Of a stretch of 64,000 nt of DNA, positions 44,166 through 53,496 are shown one piece after another; the stretch's first letter is position 1; the number at the start of each line of letters is the position of its first letter. Origin of the DNA: Paucibacter sp. PLA-PC-4 (GTDB lineage: Bacteria; Pseudomonadota; Gammaproteobacteria; Burkholderiales; Burkholderiaceae_C); contig NZ_JAPFGP010000013.1 of the NCBI RefSeq assembly GCF_026241155.1, forward strand, positions 1 to 64,000, given 5' to 3'. The notes under the pieces are model-generated. The model was not told where the DNA came from. It saw only the letters and a program-made list of their open reading frames with translations, and made no database searches. The position numbers and the translations under genes are program-made.

Positions 44166-46564
44166 GCACGCTGCCGGCTTTTCTGAACCTTCGTCGGCTC
44201 GAAGGCCGCATCGTCGCGCTCTTCCTGGCCCTGCTGCTGGTGGTGCAGCTGGCCAGCTTCGCGGTGATACGCACCAGCATCGAGCGCAATGCCAATGGCT
44301 CGATCGCCGCAGAGCTGAAGACCGGTGAGCGCGTGCTGCGCCGGCTGCTGGCGCAGGAGGCGGCGCGGCGCGGGGATGCGGCCGAGCTACTGGCCATGGA
44401 CTATGGCTTCAAGGAGGCCATCGGCCTGCCGCTGGCCGAGGAGGGCACGGCCGAGACCATCCGTGACGCGCTCAGCAACCAGGGCGAACGCATCGGCGCC
44501 AGCGTGGTCGTCTATGCTGACAACGAGCTGAGGCTGGTGGCTGCCACCCGCAAGGACGCCGGCCGGTTTCTCGGCCTGCTGCAGGCCAGGGTCAACAAGC
44601 CCGGGCCGGGCGGTGATATGCAGCTGGCCCTGCTAGACGGCCAGGCCTATCAGGTGGTGGTGGCGCAGGTGCGCACGCCGGCCCCAGTGGGCTGGGTGCT
44701 GATGGGCTTCGCGCTCGACGCCACCGCGCTGCAAGACCTCAAAAGCCTGTCCGATCTGCGGGCGGTGGTCGTCATCAGGACTGGCACGGAAGGCGCATGG
44801 CGGCCGTTGGTCAGCAATTTCGACACCGAGGCGGCGCTGAGCCTGGCCGGGCAGATCCCGGCGGCCGGCGGCCTGTTCGCAGCCGAGGTCAACGAGGAGC
44901 AGTGGCGCGGCCGTTTCGCGCCACTACTCGAGCCGCAGCAGCCCCTGGCCGTCGTACTGCTGCGATCCTTCGATGAAGCAATCGCCCCCTATCGGCAGTT
45001 GCAGCTGACCCTGCTGGCGCTGACTTTGATCGGGGTCAGCGTGTTTGCGCTCGGCGCGGTGCTCACGGCGCGGCGCATCAGCGGGCCGATCAAGACCCTC
45101 TCCGACTCGGCCGAGCGCCTGGGCCGGGGCGACTACAAAACGCCGGTACGGCGCCATAGCAGCGACGAGGTCGGCGATCTGGCCGATGCCTTCGAGGCGA
45201 TGCGCCAGGGCATCCGCAGTCGCGAGGAGCAGGTGCACCGGCTGGCCTTCTGGGACCCACTGACCGGCCTGCCCAACCGCGAGCAGTTCAGCCAGCAACT
45301 GGCCTTGCGTCTGGCCCGCGACAGCAGTCCTTGCGCCGTGCTGATGTTGGATCTGGACCGCTTCAAGCATGTCAACGATGTGCTGGGCCATGCTTTCGGC
45401 GACCGCCTGCTGTGCAGCGTCGCGCAGCGGCTGCAGGCCCTGCAGCGGGATCGCGGCGCCCTGCTGGCGCGCCTGGGCGGCGACGAGTTCGTGCTGCTGC
45501 TAGAGGGAGCCGACCAGGCCGCCGCGCAGGCCTCCGCGGCGCGCATCCAGGCCGATTTCGAGGCGCCGCTGCATATCGATGACCAAACCGTCGACCTGGG
45601 GGCCGGCATCGGCATCGCTCTGGCACCCGAGCACGGCAGCGAGGTCAGCCAGTTGCTGGCACGCGCCGAGCTGGCCATGTATGCGGCCAAACGGCGCCAG
45701 CAAGGCAGCATGGTCTACGAGGCGGCGCTGGATGCCGGCAGCCAGGAATCGCTCTCGCTGCTGGGTGAACTGCGCCGCGCCATCGAGAGCCAGGAGCTGC
45801 GCCTGTATCTGCAGCCCAAGGTCGATCTGCGCGACGGCACCATCGTCAGCGCCGAGGCCCTGGTGCGCTGGCAGCATCCGAGCCGCGGCCTGGTGCCGCC
45901 GATGCAGTTCATCCCCTTTGCTGAGCAGACCGGCTTCATCCGTGCGCTGACCGCCTGGGTCATCGAGGAGTCGGCCCGCATGACCCAGGAGGCGCGCCGG
46001 CGTGGCATGGCGGTGCGTATCAGCGTCAATCTATCGACCCGCGACCTGATGGACCAAGAGCTGCCGGCCAAGATCATGAGCCTGCTGGCGCGCCACGGTG
46101 CGGCGCCGGCCGATCTGTGCCTGGAGATCACCGAGAGCGCCATCATGGACGACCCGCAGCGCGCGCTGCACACGCTGGAGCGCCTGTCCGAGCTGGGCTT
46201 CAAGCTTTCTATTGACGACTTCGGCACCGGCTACTCATCGCTGGCCTATCTGAAGCGCCTGCCGGTCAACGAGCTGAAGATTGACAGCAGTTTCGTGATG
46301 GCGATGGAGCGCGACCTCGATGACGCCAAGATCGTGCGCTCCACCATCGAGCTGGCCCACAACCTGGGCTTGAGTGTGGTGGCCGAGGGCGTCGAGACTG
46401 GCAAGGCATGGAAGTTGCTGGCCGAGCTGGGATGCGACGAGGGGCAGGGTTACTTCATCGGACGCCCGGCGCCGGCCCAGCAGTTCATGGACTGGCTGCC
46501 GAGCTGGCTGCCGCCCGACCTCAGCCACGAATCACTCGACACGGTGATGGCCGGCCTCACCTAA
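44162..46564 (+). CDS. GGDEF-EAL c-di-GMP receptor protein with periplasmic sensor
   Basis: An 800-residue membrane protein: helix (15-37), ~250-residue periplasmic sensor, second helix and HAMP (~290-345), GGDEF near 438 and EAL at 564. GGDEF is intact but the inhibitory RxxD upstream is missing. EAL keeps EAL, SVNLS, EITE, DDFGTG and EGVE residues. Either or both activities are possible. The first ORF overlaps the cupredoxin gene by four bases, so the sensor may monitor it. Confidence 0.9.
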   Translation: MSTLPAFLNLRRLEGRIVALFLALLLVVQLASFAVIRTSIERNANGSIAAELKTGERVLRRLLAQEAARRGDAAELLAMDYGFKEAIGLPLAEEGTAETIRDALSNQGERIGASVVVYADNELRLVAATRKDAGRFLGLLQARVNKPGPGGDMQLALLDGQAYQVVVAQVRTPAPVGWVLMGFALDATALQDLKSLSDLRAVVVIRTGTEGAWRPLVSNFDTEAALSLAGQIPAAGGLFAAEVNEEQWRGRFAPLLEPQQPLAVVLLRSFDEAIAPYRQLQLTLLALTLIGVSVFALGAVLTARRISGPIKTLSDSAERLGRGDYKTPVRRHSSDEVGDLADAFEAMRQGIRSREEQVHRLAFWDPLTGLPNREQFSQQLALRLARDSSPCAVLMLDLDRFKHVNDVLGHAFGDRLLCSVAQRLQALQRDRGALLARLGGDEFVLLLEGADQAAAQASAARIQADFEAPLHIDDQTVDLGAGIGIALAPEHGSEVSQLLARAELAMYAAKRRQQGSMVYEAALDAGSQESLSLLGELRRAIESQELRLYLQPKVDLRDGTIVSAEALVRWQHPSRGLVPPMQFIPFAEQTGFIRALTAWVIEESARMTQEARRRGMAVRISVNLSTRDLMDQELPAKIMSLLARHGAAPADLCLEITESAIMDDPQRALHTLERLSELGFKLSIDDFGTGYSSLAYLKRLPVNELKIDSSFVMAMERDLDDAKIVRSTIELAHNLGLSVVAEGVETGKAWKLLAELGCDEGQGYFIGRPAPAQQFMDWLPSWLPPDLSHESLDTVMAGLT

Positions 46565-49326
46565 GGCGCCACCAGCGGCAGCTCGATGATGAAGCGGCTG
46601 CCCTGCCCCGGTGCGCTGACCACGCTGAGTCGCCCGCCCAGCAGGCCATGCACGATGTGATGGCAGATGCTCAGCCCAAGGCCGCTTCCGCCCTGGCCGA
46701 AGCGTGTCGAGAAAAAGGGCTCGAAGACGCGCAGCAGCACCGCCTCGCTCATGCCCCGACCGTTGTCAGCCACTTCGATGCGGCAGCGGTCGCCGCTCAG
46801 CGCCTGGGCCCGCAGCACAATCTCGCCCGGCTGCTCGGGCTGCAGCCCATGCAGCAAGGCATTGCCGACCAGCACCTCCAGCGCCTGGCCCAGCGGCCCG
46901 GGGTAGCTGTCGAGCTGCAGATCGGCGTCGAGCTGAAGCGCCAGCCGGTGGCCGGCCCGCGATACCTGCGGCGCCAGCGCATGCAGGGCCTGCTCGCACA
47001 GCAGGGAGAACGCGAAGCGGCGACGCTGCTGGGTGTCGCGGTCCTGGGCCACTTGCTTGAAGTTGTCGACCAGCTGAGCTGCCCCCTGCATGCTGCGCTC
47101 GATAACCTGCAGGCCCTCGTGCGAGCTGCGGGTGTAGCTCTCGAGCTCGCTGCGCCGCAGCTGGCCTTGCTGCAGGCGCTGCGTCAGGGTCTGGGTGTGC
47201 TCCAGCAGGGTCGAGGCGGTCAGCAGGCTGTTGCCTATCGGCGTGTTCAGCTCATGGGCGACGCCGGCCACCAGCGCTCCCAGCGCGGCCAGCTTTTCCT
47301 GAGCCATCACCTGGCGCTGCAGCTCGGACAGGCGCAGATAGGCGCGCGCATTGTCCAGCGCGATCGCCGCATAGGCGCTGAGGCTGCGCAGCACCAACTG
47401 CTCGCGCTCGCCGTAGGCCTGGCGGCGCGGCGACTGCACGGTGATTACGCCGGTAATGCGCTCGGCCACGCGCAGCGGCACGAACAGCAAGCTCTGCATC
47501 TGGCTGGTGCCCTCGATCTGGGCGGGCGCCGCCTCGGCCCCGTCGAGCAGCAGCTCGCGGCCCTCGCGCACGCACAGCGCGCAGAAGGACTGGGGGTCGT
47601 CCAGCGGGATCGGCGCGTCGGCAAAGCGCTCGCCGTCCTCGCGGCCATAGGCGCATTGCATCTGCTCGCCGGCCTCGTCGAGCAGATAGACGGCCAGGCT
47701 GGGCGCATCGAGCAAGGCATGGACGCGCCGCTCCAGCACCTCGATGACGCGCTCGGTCTGCAGCTCGGCGGTGATCTCCTGGCCGATCTCGCCCAGGTGC
47801 TGCAGCACCTGGTGGGCGCTCTGCAGGTCAGCAAAGCGTGCCGCCTCCGACGCGGCCAGGCGACGCAGATGCTCGCTCTCGGCGCGGGCCCGCTCGATCT
47901 GGTGGTGCGCATGCATCGCGCGCGAGCGCTGGCCAGCTTCCTCGCCATAGCGGCGCAGCCGGACCTGGCTAGCTCGGTGCGCGCAACCAAAGGCCGCCTC
48001 GAAGCGGCCTGCTGCCGCGAAGGCCTGGGAGGCACCGTCCAGCAGCTCGGGCGGCGTCGCATAACCGGCCAGCGCCTCGGCGGCGGCCAGCGCCTGCTCA
48101 TACAACACCAGGGCCTCGTCGACACGGCCCTGGGCTCGTGCGATGTCGCCGAGCAGCGCGCGCAGCTCCAGAGCTGTGCTGCGCTCATGCTGGGCATCGG
48201 CCATCGCCAGCGCCTGCTCGCCGGCTGCGCGCGCAGCATCGGCACGGCCCAGCCCCAGCAGCGCCCGTGCGCGGCCCTGCTGCGCGTCAAGCTGTAGGTC
48301 CAGGGAGCCGGCCGTTGCTGCGCCCCGCGCCAGTTGTTCAAACGCGCCCAAGCCGGCGACAAAGTCGCCGCTGTCCATCTCGGTCTGGGCCAGGAAGCGA
48401 CACGCCAGCGCGGCGGTGCGAGCCTGCGGTTGACTGGCGCTGAGCTGCAAGCATTCGCGCAGCAGCTCGCGGGCGTTATCGAGCTGGCCCAGGCGACGCA
48501 GGGCCTCCCCCGTATGGGCCAGACATAGCCCGATCATGCCGGGCCAGCGGGCGCCGCGCGCCAGATCCAGCGCCCGCTTGAGCCACTCCATCGCACTCTC
48601 GAAATCGCTCATCCGGGTGTAGGTAAAGCCCAGATTGGTGGCCAGCGCGATGGCCCGGCGCAGCTGACCGCAGCGCATCGCCAGCCCGAAGGCGCCGGAG
48701 AAGGCCTCGATGGCGGGCAGGTAGTCGGCTTGCATGGCCGCCAGCAGGCCGCGGAAGTCGGCTAGCGCCGCGCCGCAGGCCGGCTCAGGGGAGGATGCAG
48801 GCAGACGCTGGCCCCAGTCGCGCTCGGCAGCCGCCGCGTCGCGCATCACCTCGGCGCGCGCCAGGCTGGCCTCCATCATCAGCAGACGCAGCGCGTCGCC
48901 ACTGGCGCGGGCGTGGACGATTGCCTGCTGCAGACTGGCCCGCAGCGCTGGAGCGTCGCCCCGGTCGGCCGCCAGGTAGTAGGCCAGCCAGTGGGCATCG
49001 GCACAGCCGCGCGCGTCGGCGCATGCCTTGAAGCGGCGCAGTGCCTCGCTCAGCAGGGCTTCGGACTCGTCGAGCCGGCCCTCCAGCAGCAGGCATTCGG
49101 CCTCCACCAGCAGGCGCCGCGCCTGCGCCGGGGCATCCTCGGGCCAGGCTTCGCCCAGGCCCCGTGCCAGGGTCAGCGCCCGCGTGCTATCGCGCTGGCG
49201 CAGCGACCAGGCCAGCCACAGCCGCAGCTCGACATCGTCGGGCGTGGCCTGCAACAGCGCTTCACAGCGCTGCACCTGCTCATCGAGCGCAAACATCGCG
49301 ATCGTGTCCAGCCGGTGCTCAACCAT
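46561..49326 (-). CDS. TPR-GAF sensor histidine kinase
   Basis: A 921-residue cytoplasmic kinase. The first ~490 residues are helical TPR repeats, then a coiled coil, a GAF domain (~520-670), a HisKA-like helix pair with His691 in VAGVAHELNTP, and an ATPase domain with DNGRGM and GGSGLGLSIC. No membrane helix and no receiver domain are seen, and no adjacent response regulator exists. The 3' end overlaps the GGDEF-EAL gene by 4 bases. Partners are unknown. Confidence 0.88.
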   Translation of the reverse strand: MVEHRLDTIAMFALDEQVQRCEALLQATPDDVELRLWLAWSLRQRDSTRALTLARGLGEAWPEDAPAQARRLLVEAECLLLEGRLDESEALLSEALRRFKACADARGCADAHWLAYYLAADRGDAPALRASLQQAIVHARASGDALRLLMMEASLARAEVMRDAAAAERDWGQRLPASSPEPACGAALADFRGLLAAMQADYLPAIEAFSGAFGLAMRCGQLRRAIALATNLGFTYTRMSDFESAMEWLKRALDLARGARWPGMIGLCLAHTGEALRRLGQLDNARELLRECLQLSASQPQARTAALACRFLAQTEMDSGDFVAGLGAFEQLARGAATAGSLDLQLDAQQGRARALLGLGRADAARAAGEQALAMADAQHERSTALELRALLGDIARAQGRVDEALVLYEQALAAAEALAGYATPPELLDGASQAFAAAGRFEAAFGCAHRASQVRLRRYGEEAGQRSRAMHAHHQIERARAESEHLRRLAASEAARFADLQSAHQVLQHLGEIGQEITAELQTERVIEVLERRVHALLDAPSLAVYLLDEAGEQMQCAYGREDGERFADAPIPLDDPQSFCALCVREGRELLLDGAEAAPAQIEGTSQMQSLLFVPLRVAERITGVITVQSPRRQAYGEREQLVLRSLSAYAAIALDNARAYLRLSELQRQVMAQEKLAALGALVAGVAHELNTPIGNSLLTASTLLEHTQTLTQRLQQGQLRRSELESYTRSSHEGLQVIERSMQGAAQLVDNFKQVAQDRDTQQRRRFAFSLLCEQALHALAPQVSRAGHRLALQLDADLQLDSYPGPLGQALEVLVGNALLHGLQPEQPGEIVLRAQALSGDRCRIEVADNGRGMSEAVLLRVFEPFFSTRFGQGGSGLGLSICHHIVHGLLGGRLSVVSAPGQGSRFIIELPLVAP

Positions 49327-49370
49327 GCGCCTAGGCTACCCCAGGCGCGCCGGCCGCGCTGCCCCCCGAA

Positions 49371-50294
49371 TCAGTAGCCGCGCCGTCGCTCCACCCGATG
49401 GGCCAGCGGCGCGCCGGCCCGCCAGGCCCGCACATTCGCAGCCACCACGGCCACCGCGCTGCGCGCATCGGTCTGCGCCGCCGTGTGCGGCAGCACCGTG
49501 ACGCGCGGATGGCGCCAAAAGGCATGGTCGGCCGGCAGCGGCTCGACCTGGAACACATCGAGCACCGCATGGCGCAGCCGCCCGCCGTCCAGCGCGGCCA
49601 GCAAATCCGCCTCGACCACGTGGGCGCCGCGCGCCAGATTGACCAGGCTGGCCTCGGGCTTGAACTGAGCCAGCCGCGCCGCGTCGAAAAAGCCGCGCGT
49701 GGTCGGCGTCAGCGGCAGCAGATTGACCACCGTGTCGGCCCGGCCCAGCTCAGCCGTCAGCGCCTCATCGCCGTGCACGCCGGTGATACCTGGCAACTCG
49801 AGCGGTCGTGTGCTGTAGCCGGCCACCGCATAGCCCTGAGCCTGCAAGGTGCGCGCGACGCGACCGCCCAGCTCGCCCAGGCCCAGCACCAGCACCCGCC
49901 ATTCGGCCGCACGGCGCTGCTCTGGCTGGCGCCACAGGCCCTCGCGCTGCTGCGCCTGGACCTCGAAGAAACGCCGGTGCAGGCCCAGCACGGCCCATAG
50001 CGCCGTCTGCGCCATTGCCTCATTCATCGCCGGATCCACCATGCGGGCCAGCGGTACGCCCTCGGGCAGAGTCGGGTCTTGCAGGAGCCGGTCGACCCCC
50101 GCCCACAGCGACTGAATCAGGCCCAGCATGGGCAAGCCCTGCAAGCTGCCGGACGGCGGGTTCGCAACGATAGCAATCTCGACATCCTCGTGAGGGGCCA
50201 GGCGCCAGGCCTCATCCGGCAAGGCCTCTTGCAGCAAGGCCAGCCACTGCTCGCGCTCCGAGTCGTCCCAGCTGCCGATCAACAACACACTCAT
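49371..50294 (-). CDS. ghrA: Glyoxylate/hydroxypyruvate reductase A
   Basis: A 307-residue D-2-hydroxyacid dehydrogenase. The NAD-binding GLGELGGRVARTL is near residue 140, Arg in LVNLARGAHVVE near 220, Glu in FQVEPLP and His in VLPHTAAQT. These are the catalytic Arg-Glu-His set. It reduces glyoxylate or hydroxypyruvate with NADPH. The start overlaps the pncC stop by one base (TGATG) and follows AAGGA. Confidence 0.9.
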   Translation of the reverse strand: MSVLLIGSWDDSEREQWLALLQEALPDEAWRLAPHEDVEIAIVANPPSGSLQGLPMLGLIQSLWAGVDRLLQDPTLPEGVPLARMVDPAMNEAMAQTALWAVLGLHRRFFEVQAQQREGLWRQPEQRRAAEWRVLVLGLGELGGRVARTLQAQGYAVAGYSTRPLELPGITGVHGDEALTAELGRADTVVNLLPLTPTTRGFFDAARLAQFKPEASLVNLARGAHVVEADLLAALDGGRLRHAVLDVFQVEPLPADHAFWRHPRVTVLPHTAAQTDARSAVAVVAANVRAWRAGAPLAHRVERRRGY

Positions 50295-50797
50295 CAAGCT
50301 TCCTTGTCTTCGAGTGCTTCGCACAAAGCCAGCAGGCCCGAACGCAGGGTGGCCGCGCGCACCGCATGGCGGTCGCCGGGAAAGAGTTCGCGCCAGACCC
50401 GGGGCGACGCGCCGGCACGGGCCAGTGCCAGCCAGACCGTGCCTACCGGCTTATCGGCGCTGCCGCCGGTGGGGCCGGCCACGCCGGTGACCGCCAGCGC
50501 CCAGTCCAGCGGCGCATGGGCCAGCAGGCCCTGGGCCATCTGCTGCGCCACCTGGGCACTGACAGCGCCATGCCGGGCGATCAGCGCGGCCGGCACGCCC
50601 AGCAACTCGGTCTTGGCCTCATTGCTGTAGCTGACCACGCCGCGCTCGAACCATTGGCTGGAGCCCGACAAGCTGGTGCAGGCGGCAGCGATCAGCCCAC
50701 CGGTACAGCTCTCGGCCGTGCCCATTCGCTCGCGGCGCTGTATCAGCGCCAGCGCGATGCGGTCTATCAATTCATGTTCTTCGGGAAACAACAGCAT
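50294..50797 (-). CDS. pncC: Nicotinamide-nucleotide amidase (CinA C-terminal domain)
   Basis: A 167-residue stand-alone CinA-C domain. TAESCTGGLIAAACTSLSGSS and SYSNEAK with AVTGVAGPTGG are the signature. It deamidates NMN to NaMN in pyridine nucleotide salvage. ATG 50797 is used because GGGGTGA precedes it; a GTG overlapping the pgpA stop is an alternative. Confidence 0.93.
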   Translation of the reverse strand: MLLFPEEHELIDRIALALIQRRERMGTAESCTGGLIAAACTSLSGSSQWFERGVVSYSNEAKTELLGVPAALIARHGAVSAQVAQQMAQGLLAHAPLDWALAVTGVAGPTGGSADKPVGTVWLALARAGASPRVWRELFPGDRHAVRAATLRSGLLALCEALEDKEA

Positions 50798-50802
50798 GGT
50801 CT

Positions 50803-51348
50803 TCACCCCACAAGGGCGCGCCACAGCGCGATTACCAGCAGCGTACAACCGGCCGCGACGAAATCGTCGAACAGGATGCCAAAGCCCTGCGCCCAGCCGA
50901 CCGGCTTGCCACGATCGCCCTTGAACAAGCGGTCAGCCCAGCCCACCGGGCCGGGCTTGGCTGCGTCGAAAAAGCGGAACAGGCCGAAGGCAAGGGCCTG
51001 GCCCCACAGCCCCATTGGCATCGCAAGCCACAGCACCAGCCAAAACGCCAGCACCTCGTCCCAGACGATGGCGCCGGGGTCGGGCGTGTTCAGATGCCGC
51101 GCGGTCAAAGTACAGGCCCACCAGCCGACCAGCGTGCCGAGCGCAATCGTCAGCCCCCATTGCAGGTCGCCCAGCCAGGGGTCCAGCGCCAAGAAGGCAA
51201 CCCAGGCCCACAAAGTGCCCACCGTGCCCGGCGCCTTCGGCGACAGCCCGCTGCCGAAGCCCAAGGCGATCCAGTGCGCCGGATGGCCCCACATGAAGCG
51301 GGCGGTGGCGCGGCGCGGTGCGGCGCCCGATGCCTCGTCCATCGTCAT
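50803..51348 (-). CDS. pgpA: Phosphatidylglycerophosphatase A
   Basis: A 181-residue membrane enzyme. GFGSGLSPKAPGTVGTL at the N-terminal helix, the acidic AIVWDEVLAFW loop and FGILFDDFVAA near the end are the PgpA motifs. It removes the phosphate of phosphatidylglycerophosphate to make phosphatidylglycerol. Start overlaps the thiL stop by ATGA. Confidence 0.93.
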   Translation of the reverse strand: MTMDEASGAAPRRATARFMWGHPAHWIALGFGSGLSPKAPGTVGTLWAWVAFLALDPWLGDLQWGLTIALGTLVGWWACTLTARHLNTPDPGAIVWDEVLAFWLVLWLAMPMGLWGQALAFGLFRFFDAAKPGPVGWADRLFKGDRGKPVGWAQGFGILFDDFVAAGCTLLVIALWRALVG

Positions 51349-52310
51349 GACTTGAAATGATCAAAGGCCGCCGGCGTCTGCGGCAAGACCTGGCTCTGGT
51401 CGTCGAGCACGCGCAGACCCGGTTCGGCCTCCAGCCGGCCAATCAGGGTCACCGGCGTGCCGCAGGCGGCAGCGGCGGCCTGCACAGCCGCGCGGGCCGT
51501 GGCCGGCGCGCTGAACACCAGCTCGTAGTCGTCGCCACCGGCCAGCGTGCACAGGCGCTGCAGCGCCAGCGGCTGACGGGCCAGCAGCGCGCTGCGCGGC
51601 AACCTGTCGGCCAGCAGCGTGGCGCCGAGGTTCGAGCGCTTCAGCAAATGGCCCAGATCGCCGAGCAGGCCGTCCGAGACATCGATGGCGCTGTGGGCGA
51701 TGCCGCGCAGCGCCTGGCCCAGCGCGACGCGCGGCGTCGGGCATTCCATCGCGCGGCGCGCGCGCTCGAAGTCCTCACCCGAGTCCAGCGCCGCCATGCC
51801 GCGGAACACCTCCAGTGCCAGCCGCGCATCGCCCAGCGTGCCCGAGACATAGAGATCATCGCCGGCCTGGCCGCCGCTGCGCAGCAGGGCCGCACCTGCC
51901 GGCACCTCGCCCATCACCGTGATGCAGATGTTCAGCGGTCCGGCCGTCGTGTCGCCGCCCACCAGCGCGATGCCGTGCGCATCGGCCAGCGAGAACATGC
52001 CACGCGCGAAGCCCGCCAGAAACTGCTCGTCCGCTCTGGGCATCGCCAGCGCCAAGGTGAAGGCGCGCGGCCTTGCACCGCAGGCCGCCAGGTCCGACAG
52101 ATTCACCGCCAGCGCCTTGTGGCCCAGTCGCTCGGGCACAACGGTCGACAGGAAATGCCGGCCCTCGACCAGCATATCGGTCGACACCAGCCACTGCATG
52201 CCCGGCGTGGCCGCGATGACCGCGCAGTCGTCGCCGATGCCCACCGGCACGCCCGGCTGCACCTCGGTCTCTCGTGTGAAGAAGCGCTTGATCAGATCGA
52301 ATTCACCCAT
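51345..52310 (-). CDS. thiL: Thiamine-monophosphate kinase
   Basis: A 321-residue ThiL. VGIGDDCAVI near residue 22 and STDMLVEGRHF bind ATP/Mg, followed by GGDTTAGP and DVSDGLLGDL. It makes thiamine pyrophosphate in the last step. It heads the operon thiL-pgpA-pncC-ghrA. Confidence 0.95.
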   Translation of the reverse strand: MGEFDLIKRFFTRETEVQPGVPVGIGDDCAVIAATPGMQWLVSTDMLVEGRHFLSTVVPERLGHKALAVNLSDLAACGARPRAFTLALAMPRADEQFLAGFARGMFSLADAHGIALVGGDTTAGPLNICITVMGEVPAGAALLRSGGQAGDDLYVSGTLGDARLALEVFRGMAALDSGEDFERARRAMECPTPRVALGQALRGIAHSAIDVSDGLLGDLGHLLKRSNLGATLLADRLPRSALLARQPLALQRLCTLAGGDDYELVFSAPATARAAVQAAAAACGTPVTLIGRLEAEPGLRVLDDQSQVLPQTPAAFDHFKS

Positions 52311-52401
52311 GGGGGGATTGTGTCAGCACGGCCTCCAGGCAAGGGCCTGGCCCAGCCACGGAGAGAATCGACGATTCCCGGCCACACACTCACCGTTGAC
52401 C

Positions 52402-52887
52402 ATGCAGTTGAAGTTCAGCCATATCGATGTCCTGGTCAGCAACCTTGCAGAGGCCTGTTCCTACTACCAAAGAGTCTTGGATGCGCAGGTGTCTAAGACT
52501 CTGGTCTGGCGGCGCGATGGCCTGCATGTTCGCTATGCCATCGTCCGCATGGCGCAAGAGCGCTTCATGCTGGTGCAACCGATCACCGGCAATCTGAAGG
52601 ACCTGATGGACGTCCGCGGCCCGGGCACCATCTACCGCCATTGCTACAGCACGCCCGATATCGAGGCGGCCTACGACGAACTGATGGCTCGCGGCGTGCA
52701 GCCGGAGGACGAAAACGGCAAACCCCTCGCCCGTGACTGCCTGCAAACTCCCAGCGGCGCAAGAATTCTGTGGCTGCCCAAGCAGTTCGGAAACTTTTCG
52801 ATCGAGCTGCTGGAAGAGGCAGAGTTGGAGAACTTTGTTGAAGAGGCGTTTGACGGTGTTGGCGTCGGCGCTGAAGATCGGAGCTGA
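52402..52887 (+). CDS. VOC (glyoxalase/epimerase-like) protein
   Basis: A 161-residue vicinal oxygen chelate protein. It begins HIDVLVSNLAEACSYYQRVLDA (first beta-alpha-beta module) and later has GTIYRHCYSTPDIEAAYDEL. A metal-binding His/Glu set fits the fold, but not a specific enzyme; methylmalonyl-CoA epimerase or glyoxalase-like activities are possible. It starts in the 91-base divergent gap from thiL. Confidence 0.75.
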   Translation: MQLKFSHIDVLVSNLAEACSYYQRVLDAQVSKTLVWRRDGLHVRYAIVRMAQERFMLVQPITGNLKDLMDVRGPGTIYRHCYSTPDIEAAYDELMARGVQPEDENGKPLARDCLQTPSGARILWLPKQFGNFSIELLEEAELENFVEEAFDGVGVGAEDRS

Positions 52888-53496
52888 CGGGCTGGGGGCA
52901 GGTGACCGTATGCAGATGGAGCGCTCGTTGGGAGCTGGGAGGACTGAGCGCCGAGCCTGTGGTCGATACGCTTCGGCAGCAATCACCAACCGACGTGCGA
53001 TGGCTTTCCCTCGCACGCGCATGGCTGCGGTCCGGCTCGATGCCCTGCACGGTCTGGTAGAACGCGCCGGAGAACCTCGCCATCTCCGCGCTGGTCAGGC
53101 GCATGGTCTTCTTGAGTTGCGAACCGACTGCGCCAGCGACTCATCCGGATGTGCCAGAACGTCCTCGACGGACTGCTTGCGCAAGCCAAGCTGTTCAGAG
53201 GACTACGGCTGATCAGTGAGGGACCTGATGCTGGTGCGACGCTCGCATGCTAAGCGCGAGGCCGTCAGAAGACAAGCACCGGTCGCCACCTCCAGTTGCG
53301 AGAGCGGCCCTATCGATGGCACCCGCGAGGTCGTACTCAATGGCCTCAGGCGGGCGCCCCTTGTTGGAAACTCCGGAGTGGTGCGTTCGCTCCCTCGTCC
53401 TACATCGAATCAGGCATTCCTCTGGTGTGGCGCATTTTCATACCCGGCGACAGTGGGAGCCCGCCTCTTTAATCCATGCAACCCGGAGAATTCAGC
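52888..53496. other. Intergenic region holding a gene remnant
   Basis: A 609-base gap. It contains an XRE remnant on the minus strand (below, 53025-53212). From 53213 to 53496 and from 52888 to 53024 I see no gene. The hemerythrin ribosome site AACCCGGAGAA is at its end. Confidence 0.6.
53025..53212 (-). pseudogene. Degenerate copy of an XRE-family regulator
   Basis: The minus strand matches the XRE gene at 54042-54488 over its first half. SEQLGLRKQSVEDVLAHPDESLAQSVRN is readable in pieces, then MRLTSAEMARFSGAFYQTVQGIEPDRS in another frame. One base is missing near AACTCAAGAAGACC compared with the intact copy, and extra bases (near AGCCGTAG) disturb the front. The start and the second half are lost. 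It is a decayed duplicate. Confidence 0.75.

Noticed and set aside
46408-48297. Open reading frame of 629 codons opposite the TPR-GAF kinase
   Set aside because: Antisense frame of a well-supported kinase gene, low-complexity Gln/Ala/Arg-rich translation.
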